Source: CAVSIP01 sp963728075 (GTDB taxonomy: Bacteria; Actinomycetota; Actinomycetes; JAFAQI01; DASSKL01). Taken from it: a stretch of DNA of 64,000 bases. Position numbers and translations under genes: made by a program. The stretch covers positions 310,001 to 374,000 of the forward strand of contig CAVSIP010000007.1 of the NCBI GenBank assembly GCA_963728075.1. Reading direction: 5' to 3'. Every line of letters begins with the position of its first letter. The stretch's first letter is position 1. This document shows, one piece after another, positions 36,117-44,399 of the stretch. Below the pieces are notes generated by a model. It was not told where the DNA came from, ran no database searches, and saw nothing but the letters and a program-made list of their open reading frames with translations.

Positions 36117-36437
36117 CCGGTTACGACCGGTGATGCTCCGGCCGTTGCGCTCCGCGAGCGCCACGCCGCCTGCGGCGGCGCCGATCTGCAGCAGCAGCGT
36201 GCCGAGGCCGCCGAGGCCGAACACGTGCCCGAGGATGCTGCCGACGATCGAGCCCACGACGCCGATCGCCATCGTCGCGAGGATCCCGATCGACTGCTTG
36301 CCCGGCACGAGCAGCCGCCCGAGCGCGCCGAAGACGAGCCCGACGACCGCGGTGCTGATGACCAGCCACAGGGCCATGCCGATGAGCGGCAGCACCACGA
36401 AGACGATGACGAGCAGGGCGAAGATCGCGAGGATCAT
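36102..36437 (-). CDS. GlsB/YeaQ/YmgE-family small membrane protein
   Basis: A 111-residue protein with three hydrophobic segments. AVVGLVFGALGRLLVPGKQSIGILATMAIGVVGSIVG matches the transglycosylase-associated (GlsB/YeaQ) stress family. It sits in the inner membrane and its biochemical role is unknown. A short basic tail (RNGRSITGRNRSALR) follows the last helix. It converges on and overlaps the SulP gene. Confidence 0.85.
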   Translation of the reverse strand: MILAIFALLVIVFVVLPLIGMALWLVISTAVVGLVFGALGRLLVPGKQSIGILATMAIGVVGSIVGSILGHVFGLGGLGTLLLQIGAAAGGVALAERNGRSITGRNRSALR

Positions 36438-36450
36438 GACCCCAGGGTAG

Positions 36451-37050
36451 TCACCAACGGCCGCGATGCACCACGTCGTCGCCGGGCCGCTTGCGTGCGC
36501 TCAGGTCCCGCTTCGGCACCGTCGGGTCCGGGTGGCCGACGGCGACGACCCCCACGGGGTCCATTCGCTGCGGTACCCCGAACGCGGTGCGGAAGTCCGG
36601 GATCTCGGCCGGCACCAGGCCGAACAGGAGCGCGCCGAGTCCCTCGTCGACGGCGGCGAGCAGCAGGAGCAGCGCGAGGAAGCCGGTGTCGACGTACCAG
36701 TACGGGACCGGCCATCGGGCCTCGTCGCGGTCGGTCCACCCCTTGTCCGGCCGGGCGTACCGCTCGAGGTAGGCGCTCTTGTCCGCAAGGGCGACGACGA
36801 GCAGCGGCGCGCGCTCCACCCCTGCCTGCATCTGCGGGTCCCAGCCGGTCGTGCCCTCGTGGCGGGTGTCCCAGAACCGCCGCCGGTCGCCCTCGTCGCT
36901 GAGCGCGAGCAGCGCGTACCCCTGGCTGAACCCGGCGGACGGTGCGCGCAGTGCGGCCTGGAGGATGCGGTCCGCCGCGCCGTCCGGCAGCGGCTCGTCG
37001 GTGAAGTGGCGGACCATCCGGCGCCGTCGCAGCACGTCGCTGAGCTCCAT
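36451..37050 (-). CDS. Nitroreductase-family flavoprotein
   Basis: A 199-residue FMN-dependent nitroreductase-fold protein. MELSDVLRRRRMVRHFTDEPLP holds the FMN phosphate-binding Arg cluster, and LRAPSAGFSQGYALLALSD and DTGFLALLLLLAAVDEGLGALLFG are standard core motifs. PVGVVAVGHPDP near the C-terminus completes the fold. It reduces nitro or quinone compounds, or possibly a specialised substrate, with NAD(P)H. ATG 37050 matches the family N-terminus. It lies 13 nt upstream of the GlsB-like gene on the same strand and could share its transcript. Confidence 0.87.
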   Translation of the reverse strand: MELSDVLRRRRMVRHFTDEPLPDGAADRILQAALRAPSAGFSQGYALLALSDEGDRRRFWDTRHEGTTGWDPQMQAGVERAPLLVVALADKSAYLERYARPDKGWTDRDEARWPVPYWYVDTGFLALLLLLAAVDEGLGALLFGLVPAEIPDFRTAFGVPQRMDPVGVVAVGHPDPTVPKRDLSARKRPGDDVVHRGRW

Positions 37051-37135
37051 GCCGTCGTGACTAGCACGCCGTACCGCGCCGCCTCGCCGCCCGGGTAGCG
37101 TGGACTTCCTTGCCCCTTTTCTCCTCGAGGTCTCT

Positions 37136-38059
37136 GTGCGCCGCTTGCTCGTGCTCCTGCTCGCCCCGCTCCTGCTCGCCACCGCCTGCGGTGGCGGGTC
37201 GGGCTCCGCTGCCGGTTCCGGTTCCACGGCGGCGCTGCCGACGGTGAAGGGCTCGTACGGCGACAAGCCGACGATCTCCTTCCCGGACGGCAAGCCCAGC
37301 AGCACCCTGCAGAAGAAGGTGCTGAAGGAGGGCAACGGCCCGGTGGTGAACAAGGGTGACCTCCTGGTCGCCGACTACCTGGGCCAGGTGTGGAAGGGCA
37401 AGGTCTTCGACAACTCCTACGACCGCAAGCAGCCGGCCGCCTTCCCCATCGGGGTGCAGAAGGTCATCGACGGCTGGGACGAGGGCCTGGTCGGTGTGAA
37501 GTCCGGCAGCCGCGTCGAGCTGGTGATCCCGCCGGACAAGGGCTACGGCTCCGGCGGCAACAGCCAGGCCGGCATCAAGGGCACGGACACGCTGGTGTTC
37601 GTCGTGGACATCGTCGGCGCGTACGGGCCGAAGGCCTCGGCCGACCGGAACGCGACACCGCAGGACGTGCCCGCCGGCGCCCCGAAGGTGACCGGCGCGC
37701 TCGGCGAGGCGCCGAAGGTGCAGATCCCCAGCGGGACCACCCCGCCCGACAAGACGAAGACGATCGTGCTCGCCAAGGGCACCGGCAAGGCGGTGACGCC
37801 CGGCCTGCTCGTCGTGCAGTACGTCGCCGTCGACTGGACCGGCAAGGTCGTCCAGTCGACCTGGCAGGACGGCACCCCCACCGGCCTGCCGCTGAGTGCG
37901 GGTGCCGACGCCGACGCGCTGAAGGGCGTGCCGCTGGGCAGCCGGGTGCTGCTGGAGCTGCCCGCGCAGGACGCGAGCAAGGCCGCCAGCCAGAGCACCG
38001 CGATCGTCCTCGACCTCATCGCCGAGCCCGGCACCGCCAAGGAGGCGGCCGCCGCCTGA
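37136..38059 (+). CDS. FKBP-type peptidyl-prolyl isomerase lipoprotein, tandem domains
   Basis: 307 residues with a lipoprotein signal (LLATAC, Cys18) and two FKBP-like modules. Module 1 (about 60-160) is well conserved: GDLLVADYLGQVWKGKVFDNSY, VIDGWDEGLVGVKSGSRVELVIPPDKGYG. Module 2 (about 205-300) keeps VQYVAVDWTGKVVQSTW and PLGSRVLLELP but lacks the DxSY and pocket residues, so it is probably inactive. It should assist folding of exported proteins at the membrane surface. GTG 37136 has GAGG upstream. A hairpin at its end separates it from the convergent LLM gene. Confidence 0.88.
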   Translation: MRRLLVLLLAPLLLATACGGGSGSAAGSGSTAALPTVKGSYGDKPTISFPDGKPSSTLQKKVLKEGNGPVVNKGDLLVADYLGQVWKGKVFDNSYDRKQPAAFPIGVQKVIDGWDEGLVGVKSGSRVELVIPPDKGYGSGGNSQAGIKGTDTLVFVVDIVGAYGPKASADRNATPQDVPAGAPKVTGALGEAPKVQIPSGTTPPDKTKTIVLAKGTGKAVTPGLLVVQYVAVDWTGKVVQSTWQDGTPTGLPLSAGADADALKGVPLGSRVLLELPAQDASKAASQSTAIVLDLIAEPGTAKEAAAA

Positions 38060-38085
38060 CCCGCCCCGTGCGAAGGGGTCAGGCG
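38053..38085. terminator. Stem-loop between convergent FKBP and LLM genes
   Basis: A perfect 10-bp inverted repeat (38053-38062 with 38076-38085) has a 13-base loop. It overlaps the last codons of both convergent genes and likely stops transcription from both sides. Confidence 0.6.
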
Positions 38086-39083
38086 TCCCAGGCGCCGGCG
38101 AGCAGCTCGTAGGAGCGTACGCGGTCGGCATGGTCGTGCACCATCGTCGTGACCATCAGCTCGTCCGCCGCCGTCCGTTCCTGCAGGTCGGACAGCGCCC
38201 GGAGCACGGTCTGCGGGCTGCCGACGACCATCGACGCAAGGCGCCCGCGGATCAGCTCGCGGTCCAGTGCCGTGTACGGGTACGCCGCGGCCTCCTCCCG
38301 GGTCGGGAACCGGCCCGGGTTGCCCTGCCGCAGCCGCAGGAACGACAGCCCGGCCGGTGCGGCGAGCTCGTGCGCCCGCTCGTCGGTCTCGGCGCAGATC
38401 ACCGACACGGCGACCATCGCGTACGGCCGCTCCAGCACCTCGGACGGCTGGAAGCGTGCGCGGTAGGCCTGCAGCGCAGGCAGCGTGTTGGCCGCGCTGA
38501 AGTGGTGCGCGAACGAGAACGGCAGCCCGAGGTGCCCGGCGACCTGGGCGCTGTAGTCGCTGGAGCCCAGCAGCCACAGTGCCGGCGCGTAGCCCAGCCC
38601 GGGCACGGCGGTGATCCGCGCGTACGGGTGACCGTCCGGCCACTGGCCGTCGAAGAAGCCGAGCAGCTCGACGAGCTGGGCCGGGAACTCCTCGGCGCCG
38701 AGGGCGTCGGCCGAGCGGCGCAGCGCGGCGGCCGTCACCGGGTCGGTGCCCGGCGCGCGGCCGATGCCGAGGTCGATGCGCCCCGGGTGTAGCGCCTCGA
38801 GCATGCCGAACTGCTCGGCGACGACCAGCGCCGGATGGTTCGGCAGCATGACGCCGCCGGAGCCGACTCGCATGGTGGCCGTCGCCGCCGCGATGTGCGC
38901 GATGAGCACCGCCGGCGCCGAGCTCGCGATGCCGGGCATGTTGTGGTGCTCGGCGACCCAGTAGCGGTGGTAGCCCAGCGCCTCCGCCCGGCGGGCCAGC
39001 TCCAGCGAGTGGCGCAGTGCCTCGCCCGGGTCCGACCCGCTGACCACGGGTGCGAGGTCGAGAACCGACAACGGGACGCTCAC
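38079..39083 (-). CDS. LLM-class flavin-dependent oxidoreductase
   Basis: A 334-residue luciferase-like monooxygenase of the single-chain, MsnO8-like group. SVLDLAPVVSGSDPGEALRHSLEL at the start, YHRYWVAEHHNMPGIASSAPAVLI, GSGGVMLPNHPALVVAEQFGMLEALHPGRIDLGIGRAPG and VVGSPQTVLRAL follow the family closely. It uses reduced flavin, and its substrate is unknown. GTG 39083 overlaps the preceding monooxygenase stop (GTGA). It is the last gene of a thioesterase, FAD monooxygenase, LLM unit. Confidence 0.88.
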   Translation of the reverse strand: MSVPLSVLDLAPVVSGSDPGEALRHSLELARRAEALGYHRYWVAEHHNMPGIASSAPAVLIAHIAAATATMRVGSGGVMLPNHPALVVAEQFGMLEALHPGRIDLGIGRAPGTDPVTAAALRRSADALGAEEFPAQLVELLGFFDGQWPDGHPYARITAVPGLGYAPALWLLGSSDYSAQVAGHLGLPFSFAHHFSAANTLPALQAYRARFQPSEVLERPYAMVAVSVICAETDERAHELAAPAGLSFLRLRQGNPGRFPTREEAAAYPYTALDRELIRGRLASMVVGSPQTVLRALSDLQERTAADELMVTTMVHDHADRVRSYELLAGAWDA

Positions 39084-40180
39084 GAGCCCGCCCCCGCCAC
39101 CGCCGCGAGCCGGCGCAGGAACAGCCGGTCGGGCAGCGCGCGCAGGGCGGCCGCCCGCGCCGCGCAGACCGGCCAGGCCCCGGCCTGGGCGAGCCGCCCG
39201 GTCTGCCGCGACAGGCGCACCACCCGGCGGGCCACCGGCAGCCGCTCACGCTCGTAGCGGGCCAGCGCGCGGTCGACGTCGAGCTCGCCGGCCACCGCGT
39301 CGCCGAGCGCCACCGCGTCGAGCAGCGCCTGGCACCCGCCCTGCCCGAGGTCGGGAGTCATCGGGTGGGCGGCGTCGCCGAGCAGCGCCACCCGCCCGTG
39401 CACCCAGCGGCGCAGCGGCCGCAGGTCCGCCAGCGGTGTGACGACGCGCGTGTCCACTGGGGTCGCGGCGAGCAGCGCGGGGACGGGGTCGTGCCAGCCT
39501 CCGAAGCGCCGGTCGACGTCGGCGTCGTCCGTCGGGCGGTCGCCGTCGCGCAGCACGGCGAACCAGTACGTCCGCCCACCGCCGATCGGGACGAACCCGA
39601 ACCGCTGCCCGCAGCCCCACACCTCCGCGCCCCCGGACGTGGCGTACGGGGCGACCCCGCGCCAGGCCGTGTAGCCGGCCGGGCGGAGGCGCTGCTCACC
39701 GGCGACCGAGCGGCGGACCGCCGACCCGGCGCCGTCCGCGCCCACGACGAGGTCGGCGGCGGGGCCGTCACCGTCCTCGAGCTGTACCCGCTCGTCGGCC
39801 ACGCCGGTGCAGCGGCGGCCGAGCAGGGGTGGCTCCGACTGTGCGTCGAGCAGCACCTGCTGCAGGTCGGCCCGGTGCACGGCGACCGACGGGCCGCCCA
39901 GCGCCGCCTGCAGCCGGTCGGCCGGCTGCGTGGTCAGCGGTCGGCCGTCCGCGCGCCGGATCGCGCCCTGCAGCGGCTCGGAGCGCTCGAGCAGCGGGCC
40001 GGCCACCCCGAGCCGGTCGAGGGCGGCCACGGCGTTCGCCCACAGCGACAGGCCCGCGCCGACCGGGCGCAGCTCGGTGGCCTGCTCGAGCACCGTCACG
40101 TCCGCGCCCGCCTGCCGCAGCGCGATGGCTGCCGCGAGGCCGCCGATGCCACCGCCGACGACGACTGCGTGGAGGGGCAC
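39080..40180 (-). CDS. FAD-dependent monooxygenase, salicylate-hydroxylase-like
   Basis: A 366-residue class A flavoprotein monooxygenase. It has the FAD Rossmann motif VVVGGGIGGLAAAIALRQAGADVTVLEQ at the N-terminus, the DG motif LVVGADGAGSAVRR and the GD motif VALLGDAAHPMTPDLGQGGCQALLDA. It hydroxylates or epoxidises an organic substrate with NAD(P)H and oxygen in the cytoplasm. GTG 40180 is 2 nt after the thioesterase stop. An open extension upstream lies inside that gene and is rejected. It overlaps the LLM gene by 4 nt. Confidence 0.9.
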   Translation of the reverse strand: MPLHAVVVGGGIGGLAAAIALRQAGADVTVLEQATELRPVGAGLSLWANAVAALDRLGVAGPLLERSEPLQGAIRRADGRPLTTQPADRLQAALGGPSVAVHRADLQQVLLDAQSEPPLLGRRCTGVADERVQLEDGDGPAADLVVGADGAGSAVRRSVAGEQRLRPAGYTAWRGVAPYATSGGAEVWGCGQRFGFVPIGGGRTYWFAVLRDGDRPTDDADVDRRFGGWHDPVPALLAATPVDTRVVTPLADLRPLRRWVHGRVALLGDAAHPMTPDLGQGGCQALLDAVALGDAVAGELDVDRALARYERERLPVARRVVRLSRQTGRLAQAGAWPVCAARAAALRALPDRLFLRRLAAVAGAGS

Positions 40181-40182
40181 CG

Positions 40183-40965
40183 TCAGCCGCCGTGGTTCAT
40201 CCGGCCGGTGAGCACCGCGCAGGTGCTGCTGTAGCCGATCGCGCCGTCGGTGTCGTACAGCCGGCACTGGCCCACCGCGACGCCGGACTCGCTGAGGTGG
40301 CCGGTGACCTCGAAGCCGAGCCAGTCGCTGCGCGGAAGCCGGCGCAGCTGCAGGGTGATGTCGGCGTTGATGAAGTCCAGCCCGCCCGCGCCGGAGTTCG
40401 ACAGCGGGCTGGCCAGGTCCGCCGCCATGGCGACGCGGACCAGCGGGTCGAGCGGGACGCCTGCGATGAGGTCGTTGACCTCACGCATCCAGACCTTGCG
40501 CTGGCCCGGCATCCCGAACCCCGCGCCCGGCACCGCCCGCATCTGCATCGGGAAGGCCCCGGGGCCGGGCGGCGCGCCCTCGATCGCCTCCGGCGGTGGC
40601 ACGTCCCACTCCGCCGGCGCCCAGATCTCGTCGGCGGGCTGCTCGGCCCGGCGCAGCAGCAGCATCGTGGCGCGGCCGAGGTCCACGCCGTCCGCGGTCG
40701 CGAACGTCGAGTCCACGACCCGGACGCGGCCGCCGCCGCGGACCAGCCGGGTGTCCACCCGTACCGGGGTCATCGGCGGGTAGCGGTAGAGGTCGACCGT
40801 CAGCCGCGCCGGCTGCAGGTCCGGCTCCCCGTGGTCGCGCTGGACCGCCCAGGCGGCCAGCCCGGCCAGCAGCCGGCCGTGCAGCATCTGCGCCGACCAC
40901 GGGCTGCGCGCCGCCGGTGTCGGGTGCAGCGCACCGTCGACCGGCTCGAAGAACGCCCCTGCCAC
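40183..40965 (-). CDS. Acyl-CoA thioesterase-like (double hotdog) protein
   Basis: A 260-residue thioesterase-superfamily protein. It has an N-terminal hotdog with SPWSAQMLHGRLLAGLAAWAVQRDH and PARLTVDLYRYPPMTPVRVDTRLVRGG, and a C-terminal hotdog with LDFINADITLQLRRLPRSDWLGFEV and GVAVGQCRLYDTDGAIGYSS. This is the TesB-like layout. It should cleave acyl-CoA thioesters. GTG 40965 is the start, without a strong ribosome site, 50 nt from the divergent crotonase gene. It leads a three-gene operon with two flavin enzymes, suggesting processing of one acyl-CoA-derived compound. Confidence 0.82.
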   Translation of the reverse strand: MAGAFFEPVDGALHPTPAARSPWSAQMLHGRLLAGLAAWAVQRDHGEPDLQPARLTVDLYRYPPMTPVRVDTRLVRGGGRVRVVDSTFATADGVDLGRATMLLLRRAEQPADEIWAPAEWDVPPPEAIEGAPPGPGAFPMQMRAVPGAGFGMPGQRKVWMREVNDLIAGVPLDPLVRVAMAADLASPLSNSGAGGLDFINADITLQLRRLPRSDWLGFEVTGHLSESGVAVGQCRLYDTDGAIGYSSTCAVLTGRMNHGG

Positions 40966-41015
40966 GACGGGTCACGCTACTGCTTGACTGATCCCCACCG
41001 CCGAGGGAGGCAGCC

Positions 41016-41813
41016 GTGTCCGACCGTGTGACCGTGTCCGTGGACGCCGGAGTCGCCGACGTCCGGCTCAACCGGCCCGACAAGATCAACGCACTCGACC
41101 CGGCGATGTTCGCCGCCCTCGCCGAGACCGGCGAGCGGTTGACCTCCGACCGGTCCGTACGTGCCGTGGTGCTGTCCGGGCAGGGCCGCGGGTTCTGCTC
41201 CGGCCTGGACTTCGACAGCTTCCGCGCGATGGCGTCCGGCGACCGCGCGGACGGCCCGCGCATCACCGACACGGACGGGCGGATCACCCACCTCGGCCAG
41301 CAGGCGGCGTACGTGTGGCAGGAGCTGCCCGTACCGGTCATCGCGGCGGTGCACGGCGTCGCGCTGGGCGGCGGGATCCAGATCGCGCTCGGTGCGGACC
41401 TGCGGTTCGTCGCCCCCGACGCCAAGCTGTCGGTCCTGGAGATCCGCTGGGGGCTCATTCCCGACATGACCGGGACGTGGATGCTGCCGCGGCTGGTCGG
41501 GCTCGACGTGGCCAAGGAGCTCACGTTCACCGGGCGCATGGTCTCCGGGGAGGAGGCCGGCCGCATCGGTCTGGCCACGCGGGTGACCGCCGCACCGCTC
41601 GAGGACGCCCTCGAGCTCGCCCAGGAGATCGCCGCCAAGAGCCCGCAGGCGATCCGCGGCGCGAAGCGGCTGCTCAACCAGGCCGGGGCGGTCGGCGTGG
41701 CCGAGCAGTTCACCGCCGAGCGGGAGACCATCCGTGGCCTCATCGGCAGCCCGAACCAGGTCGAGGCGGTGCAGGCGTACTTCGACAAGCGCGACCCGGT
41801 CTTCGCCGACTGA
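41016..41813 (+). CDS. Enoyl-CoA hydratase/isomerase (crotonase) family protein
   Basis: A 265-residue crotonase-fold enzyme. VRLNRPDKINALDPAMFAAL and GRGFCSGLDFDSF form the first oxyanion-hole segment. VIAAVHGVALGGGIQIALGADLRFVAPDAKLSVLEIRWGLIPDM contains the second, with a Glu in the position used for hydration but Asp-Met after Pro. GTG 41016 follows GGGAGG. The exact reaction (hydratase, isomerase or hydrolase) is unclear. It is divergent from the thioesterase gene and may act on the same acyl-CoA. Confidence 0.88.
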   Translation: MSDRVTVSVDAGVADVRLNRPDKINALDPAMFAALAETGERLTSDRSVRAVVLSGQGRGFCSGLDFDSFRAMASGDRADGPRITDTDGRITHLGQQAAYVWQELPVPVIAAVHGVALGGGIQIALGADLRFVAPDAKLSVLEIRWGLIPDMTGTWMLPRLVGLDVAKELTFTGRMVSGEEAGRIGLATRVTAAPLEDALELAQEIAAKSPQAIRGAKRLLNQAGAVGVAEQFTAERETIRGLIGSPNQVEAVQAYFDKRDPVFAD

Positions 41814-41872
41814 CCAACGCCTCTTCCGTGCCGCACCCGTCCCGGGGCACCGTCGGCGCGGAGGTGGCCGAG

Positions 41873-42190
41873 ATGGCGCACGTGGACGAGAAGTGGGACG
41901 AGTTCGGCAAGGCGGTCGACGGCCTGGCCCTGCGGCTCAAGCTGCACCTGGAGCAGGCCGGCGGCGAGGTGTCGCAGTCCACCCAGGATGCCGAGTCGGC
42001 GGTGGCGCAGGCGGGTGACAAGCTGCGCGTGGCGGTCGAGGAGGGCTTCGAGGCGCTCGGCGTCGCCTGGCGCGACGAGGCCGTACGTGCGGACGTGACG
42101 CTCGTCGGGCAGACGCTCGCGGACGCCCTCGCCGCCACCTTCGACAAGGTGAGCGAGGACCTCAAGGAGTCGCTCGCGGCCAAGCACTGA
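41873..42190 (+). CDS. Small acidic helical protein of unknown function
   Basis: A 105-residue protein rich in Ala, Glu, Asp and Lys (WDEFGKAVDGLALRLKLHLEQAG, FDKVSEDLKESLAAKH), predicted to be almost wholly helical and probably coiled-coil. No signal or membrane segment is seen. The ATG at 41873 has GGAGG 8 nt upstream, and the gene lies 59 nt after the crotonase. I do not recognise a functional family; similar short helical proteins occur widely in actinobacteria. Confidence 0.65.
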   Translation: MAHVDEKWDEFGKAVDGLALRLKLHLEQAGGEVSQSTQDAESAVAQAGDKLRVAVEEGFEALGVAWRDEAVRADVTLVGQTLADALAATFDKVSEDLKESLAAKH

Positions 42191-42289
42191 TCCCGCGACC
42201 TCTCCGGGCGACCGCGGAATCCACGGTGACGCGCCCCTCGGCGGTTACCGTGCAGGGGCGTCCGCGGAGACGACGGGAGGTGGCGTGAC

Positions 42290-43378
42290 GTGGCCGAGCC
42301 GGTCTCCTTCAGCGAGATCGTTGTCGCGCTGATCGCCTTCGCCGCGGGTGTCGGCGTGGGTCTGGCGCTGCGGCTGGTCTTCGGCTGGTTCGGCCGCCAC
42401 GCCCGGGTCACCCGCTGGGCGGGCGACGACGTCATCTTCGGGCTGCTTCGCGACCTGTCCCTGCCCATCTGCGTGGTCGGCGGGGTGTGGGTGGGCGTCG
42501 CCAACCTGCCGTTCAAGCCGAACATCCGCGACGTCGCCGACCGCGTGCTCGTCGCGGCCCTCGTGCTCGCCGCCACGCTGGTGCTCGCCCGGCTGGTCGC
42601 GGAGGGCACCCGTACGACGATGGTGCGGCGGACGGGCATCGGCGCGTCGGCGTCGATCTTCGTCAACATCGCGCGGCTGACGGTGCTCGTCGTCGGGGCG
42701 CTCGTCGTGCTCGACAGCCTCGGGATCTCCATCGCGCCGCTGCTCACCGCCCTCGGCGTCGGCGGTCTCGCCGTGGCCCTGGCGCTGCAGGACACCCTGG
42801 CGAACCTGTTCGCAGGCGTGCACATCCTGGCCTCGAAGAAGGTGCAGCCCGGGGACTTCGTGGCCCTGGACACCGGCCAGGAGGGCTACATCGTCGACAT
42901 CAACTGGCGCAACACGACGATCCGCCAGCTGCCGAACAACCACCTCATCGTCCCGAACGCCACGTTCGCCCAGTCGATCGTGGTCAACTACTACCGGCCG
43001 GTGCAGGAGATGTCCGTCCTCGTCCAGGTGGGGGTCGCGTACGGCAGCGACCTGCCCCGGGTGGAGGAGGTCAGCATCGAGGTCGGCCGGGAGGTCATGC
43101 GCGAGGTCCCCGGCGGCGTCCCGATGCACGAGCCGATGGTCCGCTTCCACACCTTCGGCGACTCGAGCGTGAACTTCTCGGTCATCCTGCGGGCCAAGGA
43201 GTACACCGACCGCTACCTCATCACCCACGAGTTCGTGAAGCGGCTGCACGCCCGCTACGCGGCCGAGGGCATCGAGATCCCGTTCCCGATGCGGACCGTC
43301 GTGCTCCGGGACGGGGCCCCGCAGCGCCACCCGCAGCCGGTGCCCGTGGACGGCCCGTCAGGGCAGCCGGCGCCGTAG
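42290..43378 (+). CDS. MscS-family mechanosensitive ion channel
   Basis: A 362-residue small-conductance channel. Four hydrophobic segments lie in the first 190 residues. The pore helix region is GISIAPLLTALGVGGLAVALALQDTLANLFAGVHI, and the beta domain is KVQPGDFVALDTGQEGYIVDINWRNTTIRQLPNNHLIVPN, both diagnostic. A Pro-rich cytoplasmic tail ends the protein. It releases solutes on hypo-osmotic shock. GTG 42290 follows GGGAGG. The 99 nt upstream hold only a short imperfect hairpin. Its end overlaps the convergent KARI-like gene by 21 nt. Confidence 0.92.
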   Translation: MAEPVSFSEIVVALIAFAAGVGVGLALRLVFGWFGRHARVTRWAGDDVIFGLLRDLSLPICVVGGVWVGVANLPFKPNIRDVADRVLVAALVLAATLVLARLVAEGTRTTMVRRTGIGASASIFVNIARLTVLVVGALVVLDSLGISIAPLLTALGVGGLAVALALQDTLANLFAGVHILASKKVQPGDFVALDTGQEGYIVDINWRNTTIRQLPNNHLIVPNATFAQSIVVNYYRPVQEMSVLVQVGVAYGSDLPRVEEVSIEVGREVMREVPGGVPMHEPMVRFHTFGDSSVNFSVILRAKEYTDRYLITHEFVKRLHARYAAEGIEIPFPMRTVVLRDGAPQRHPQPVPVDGPSGQPAP

Positions 43379-44353
43379 CTCCCGCTCGGCGTCGGTCATC
43401 GCCGCACCCCCGGCCGTGAACTCCTCGATGAGCCGGACCGTCGGGTAGCCGTCCGCCTGCTCCTTCTGCAGCCGGCGGGCGAACTCCCCCTCCCGGATCT
43501 CGGCCATCCGGGCCCGGAAGTGCGCGAGCATCGCCTCGCGGTCCACCTCCAGGGTGCCGAGGTAGCCGCCGAAGGTGGCGACCAGCCCGTGGCCGTTCAC
43601 CGACCGGTAGAAGCCCTGCTCGGCCATGGCCGCGATCGTCCGCGACATCTCGCCGGACATGTACAGCTCGCAGACCAGCACCTCCGGGGGCAGGCCGGCC
43701 TCGACGCCGACCTCGAACGCCAGCTGGAAGGCCGTGCCCAGGAAGGGCCCGACGCTCTGCTCCACGAACAGGTCCAGGGTCGCCTCCTCGCGTGCGGACA
43801 GGCCGATGGCGCCGCGGCGCAGGGCACCCAGCGCGCGGGCCAGGGCGAGCAGCCGTCGCTGCCCCTGGCCGGAGGCGTCCTGCTCGACCGACACGTATGC
43901 GACGAAGCCGGTCCCGTCGACGTACGCGCGGCGGATCTCCTCGCCCAGCATGCGGGGCGCCACCATGAGCACGTCGGTGGTCGGGGGCGGGGTCAGCAGG
44001 CCGAACGCGAGCGGGTAGCCGGATGCGACGGCGAGGGCTCCGCCCGGGCGCAGGCCGGGGGCGATGGCGTCGGCGTAGACCTCCGGGACGACCTCGTCGG
44101 GCAGGGCCAGCACGACCAGGTCGGCCGTGGCCGCGGCATCGGCAAGGGGGACGGCGGGGAAGCCGTCGTCGGTCGCGTGCCGCCGGAACGCGTCGTCCCG
44201 GTTCCCGACGAGCACGTCGACACCCGAGTCGCGGAGGTTCAGCGCCACCGGGCGGCCGAGGTTGCCGTAGCCGAGGACGGCGACGCGCACGCCCTCCAGC
44301 GCGGCGGGGTCGGCGTCGGTGTCGGTGAAGACAGTGAGCACGGAGGATCCCAT
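43358..44353 (-). CDS. Ketol-acid reductoisomerase-like NAD(P)-binding enzyme
   Basis: 331 residues resembling IlvC. The N-terminal Rossmann domain has VAVLGYGNLGRPVALNLRDSGVDVLVGNRDD, then LVVLALPDEVVPEVYADAIAPGL. A helical C-terminal domain follows with EATLDLFVEQSVGPFLGTAFQLAFEVGVEAGLPPEV, preserving the Asp and Glu of the KARI metal motif (DLFxEQ). The overall divergence and the isolated position away from ilv genes suggest a paralogue with another substrate. ATG 44353 has AGGA upstream. Confidence 0.72.
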   Translation of the reverse strand: MGSSVLTVFTDTDADPAALEGVRVAVLGYGNLGRPVALNLRDSGVDVLVGNRDDAFRRHATDDGFPAVPLADAAATADLVVLALPDEVVPEVYADAIAPGLRPGGALAVASGYPLAFGLLTPPPTTDVLMVAPRMLGEEIRRAYVDGTGFVAYVSVEQDASGQGQRRLLALARALGALRRGAIGLSAREEATLDLFVEQSVGPFLGTAFQLAFEVGVEAGLPPEVLVCELYMSGEMSRTIAAMAEQGFYRSVNGHGLVATFGGYLGTLEVDREAMLAHFRARMAEIREGEFARRLQKEQADGYPTVRLIEEFTAGGAAMTDAERELRRRLP

Positions 44354-44399
44354 CGGTCGTGTCCTGAGCCCCCGTGTCTCCTGTTCTACCAGCCCGCGA

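Noticed and set aside
36116..36131. Terminator between the SulP and GlsB-like genes
   Set aside because: The stem is only five bases with a six-base loop and lies in coding sequence; too weak to call.
42191..42289. Possible small RNA or riboswitch before the mscS gene
   Set aside because: Only a short 7-bp hairpin is visible, with no recognisable conserved motif.
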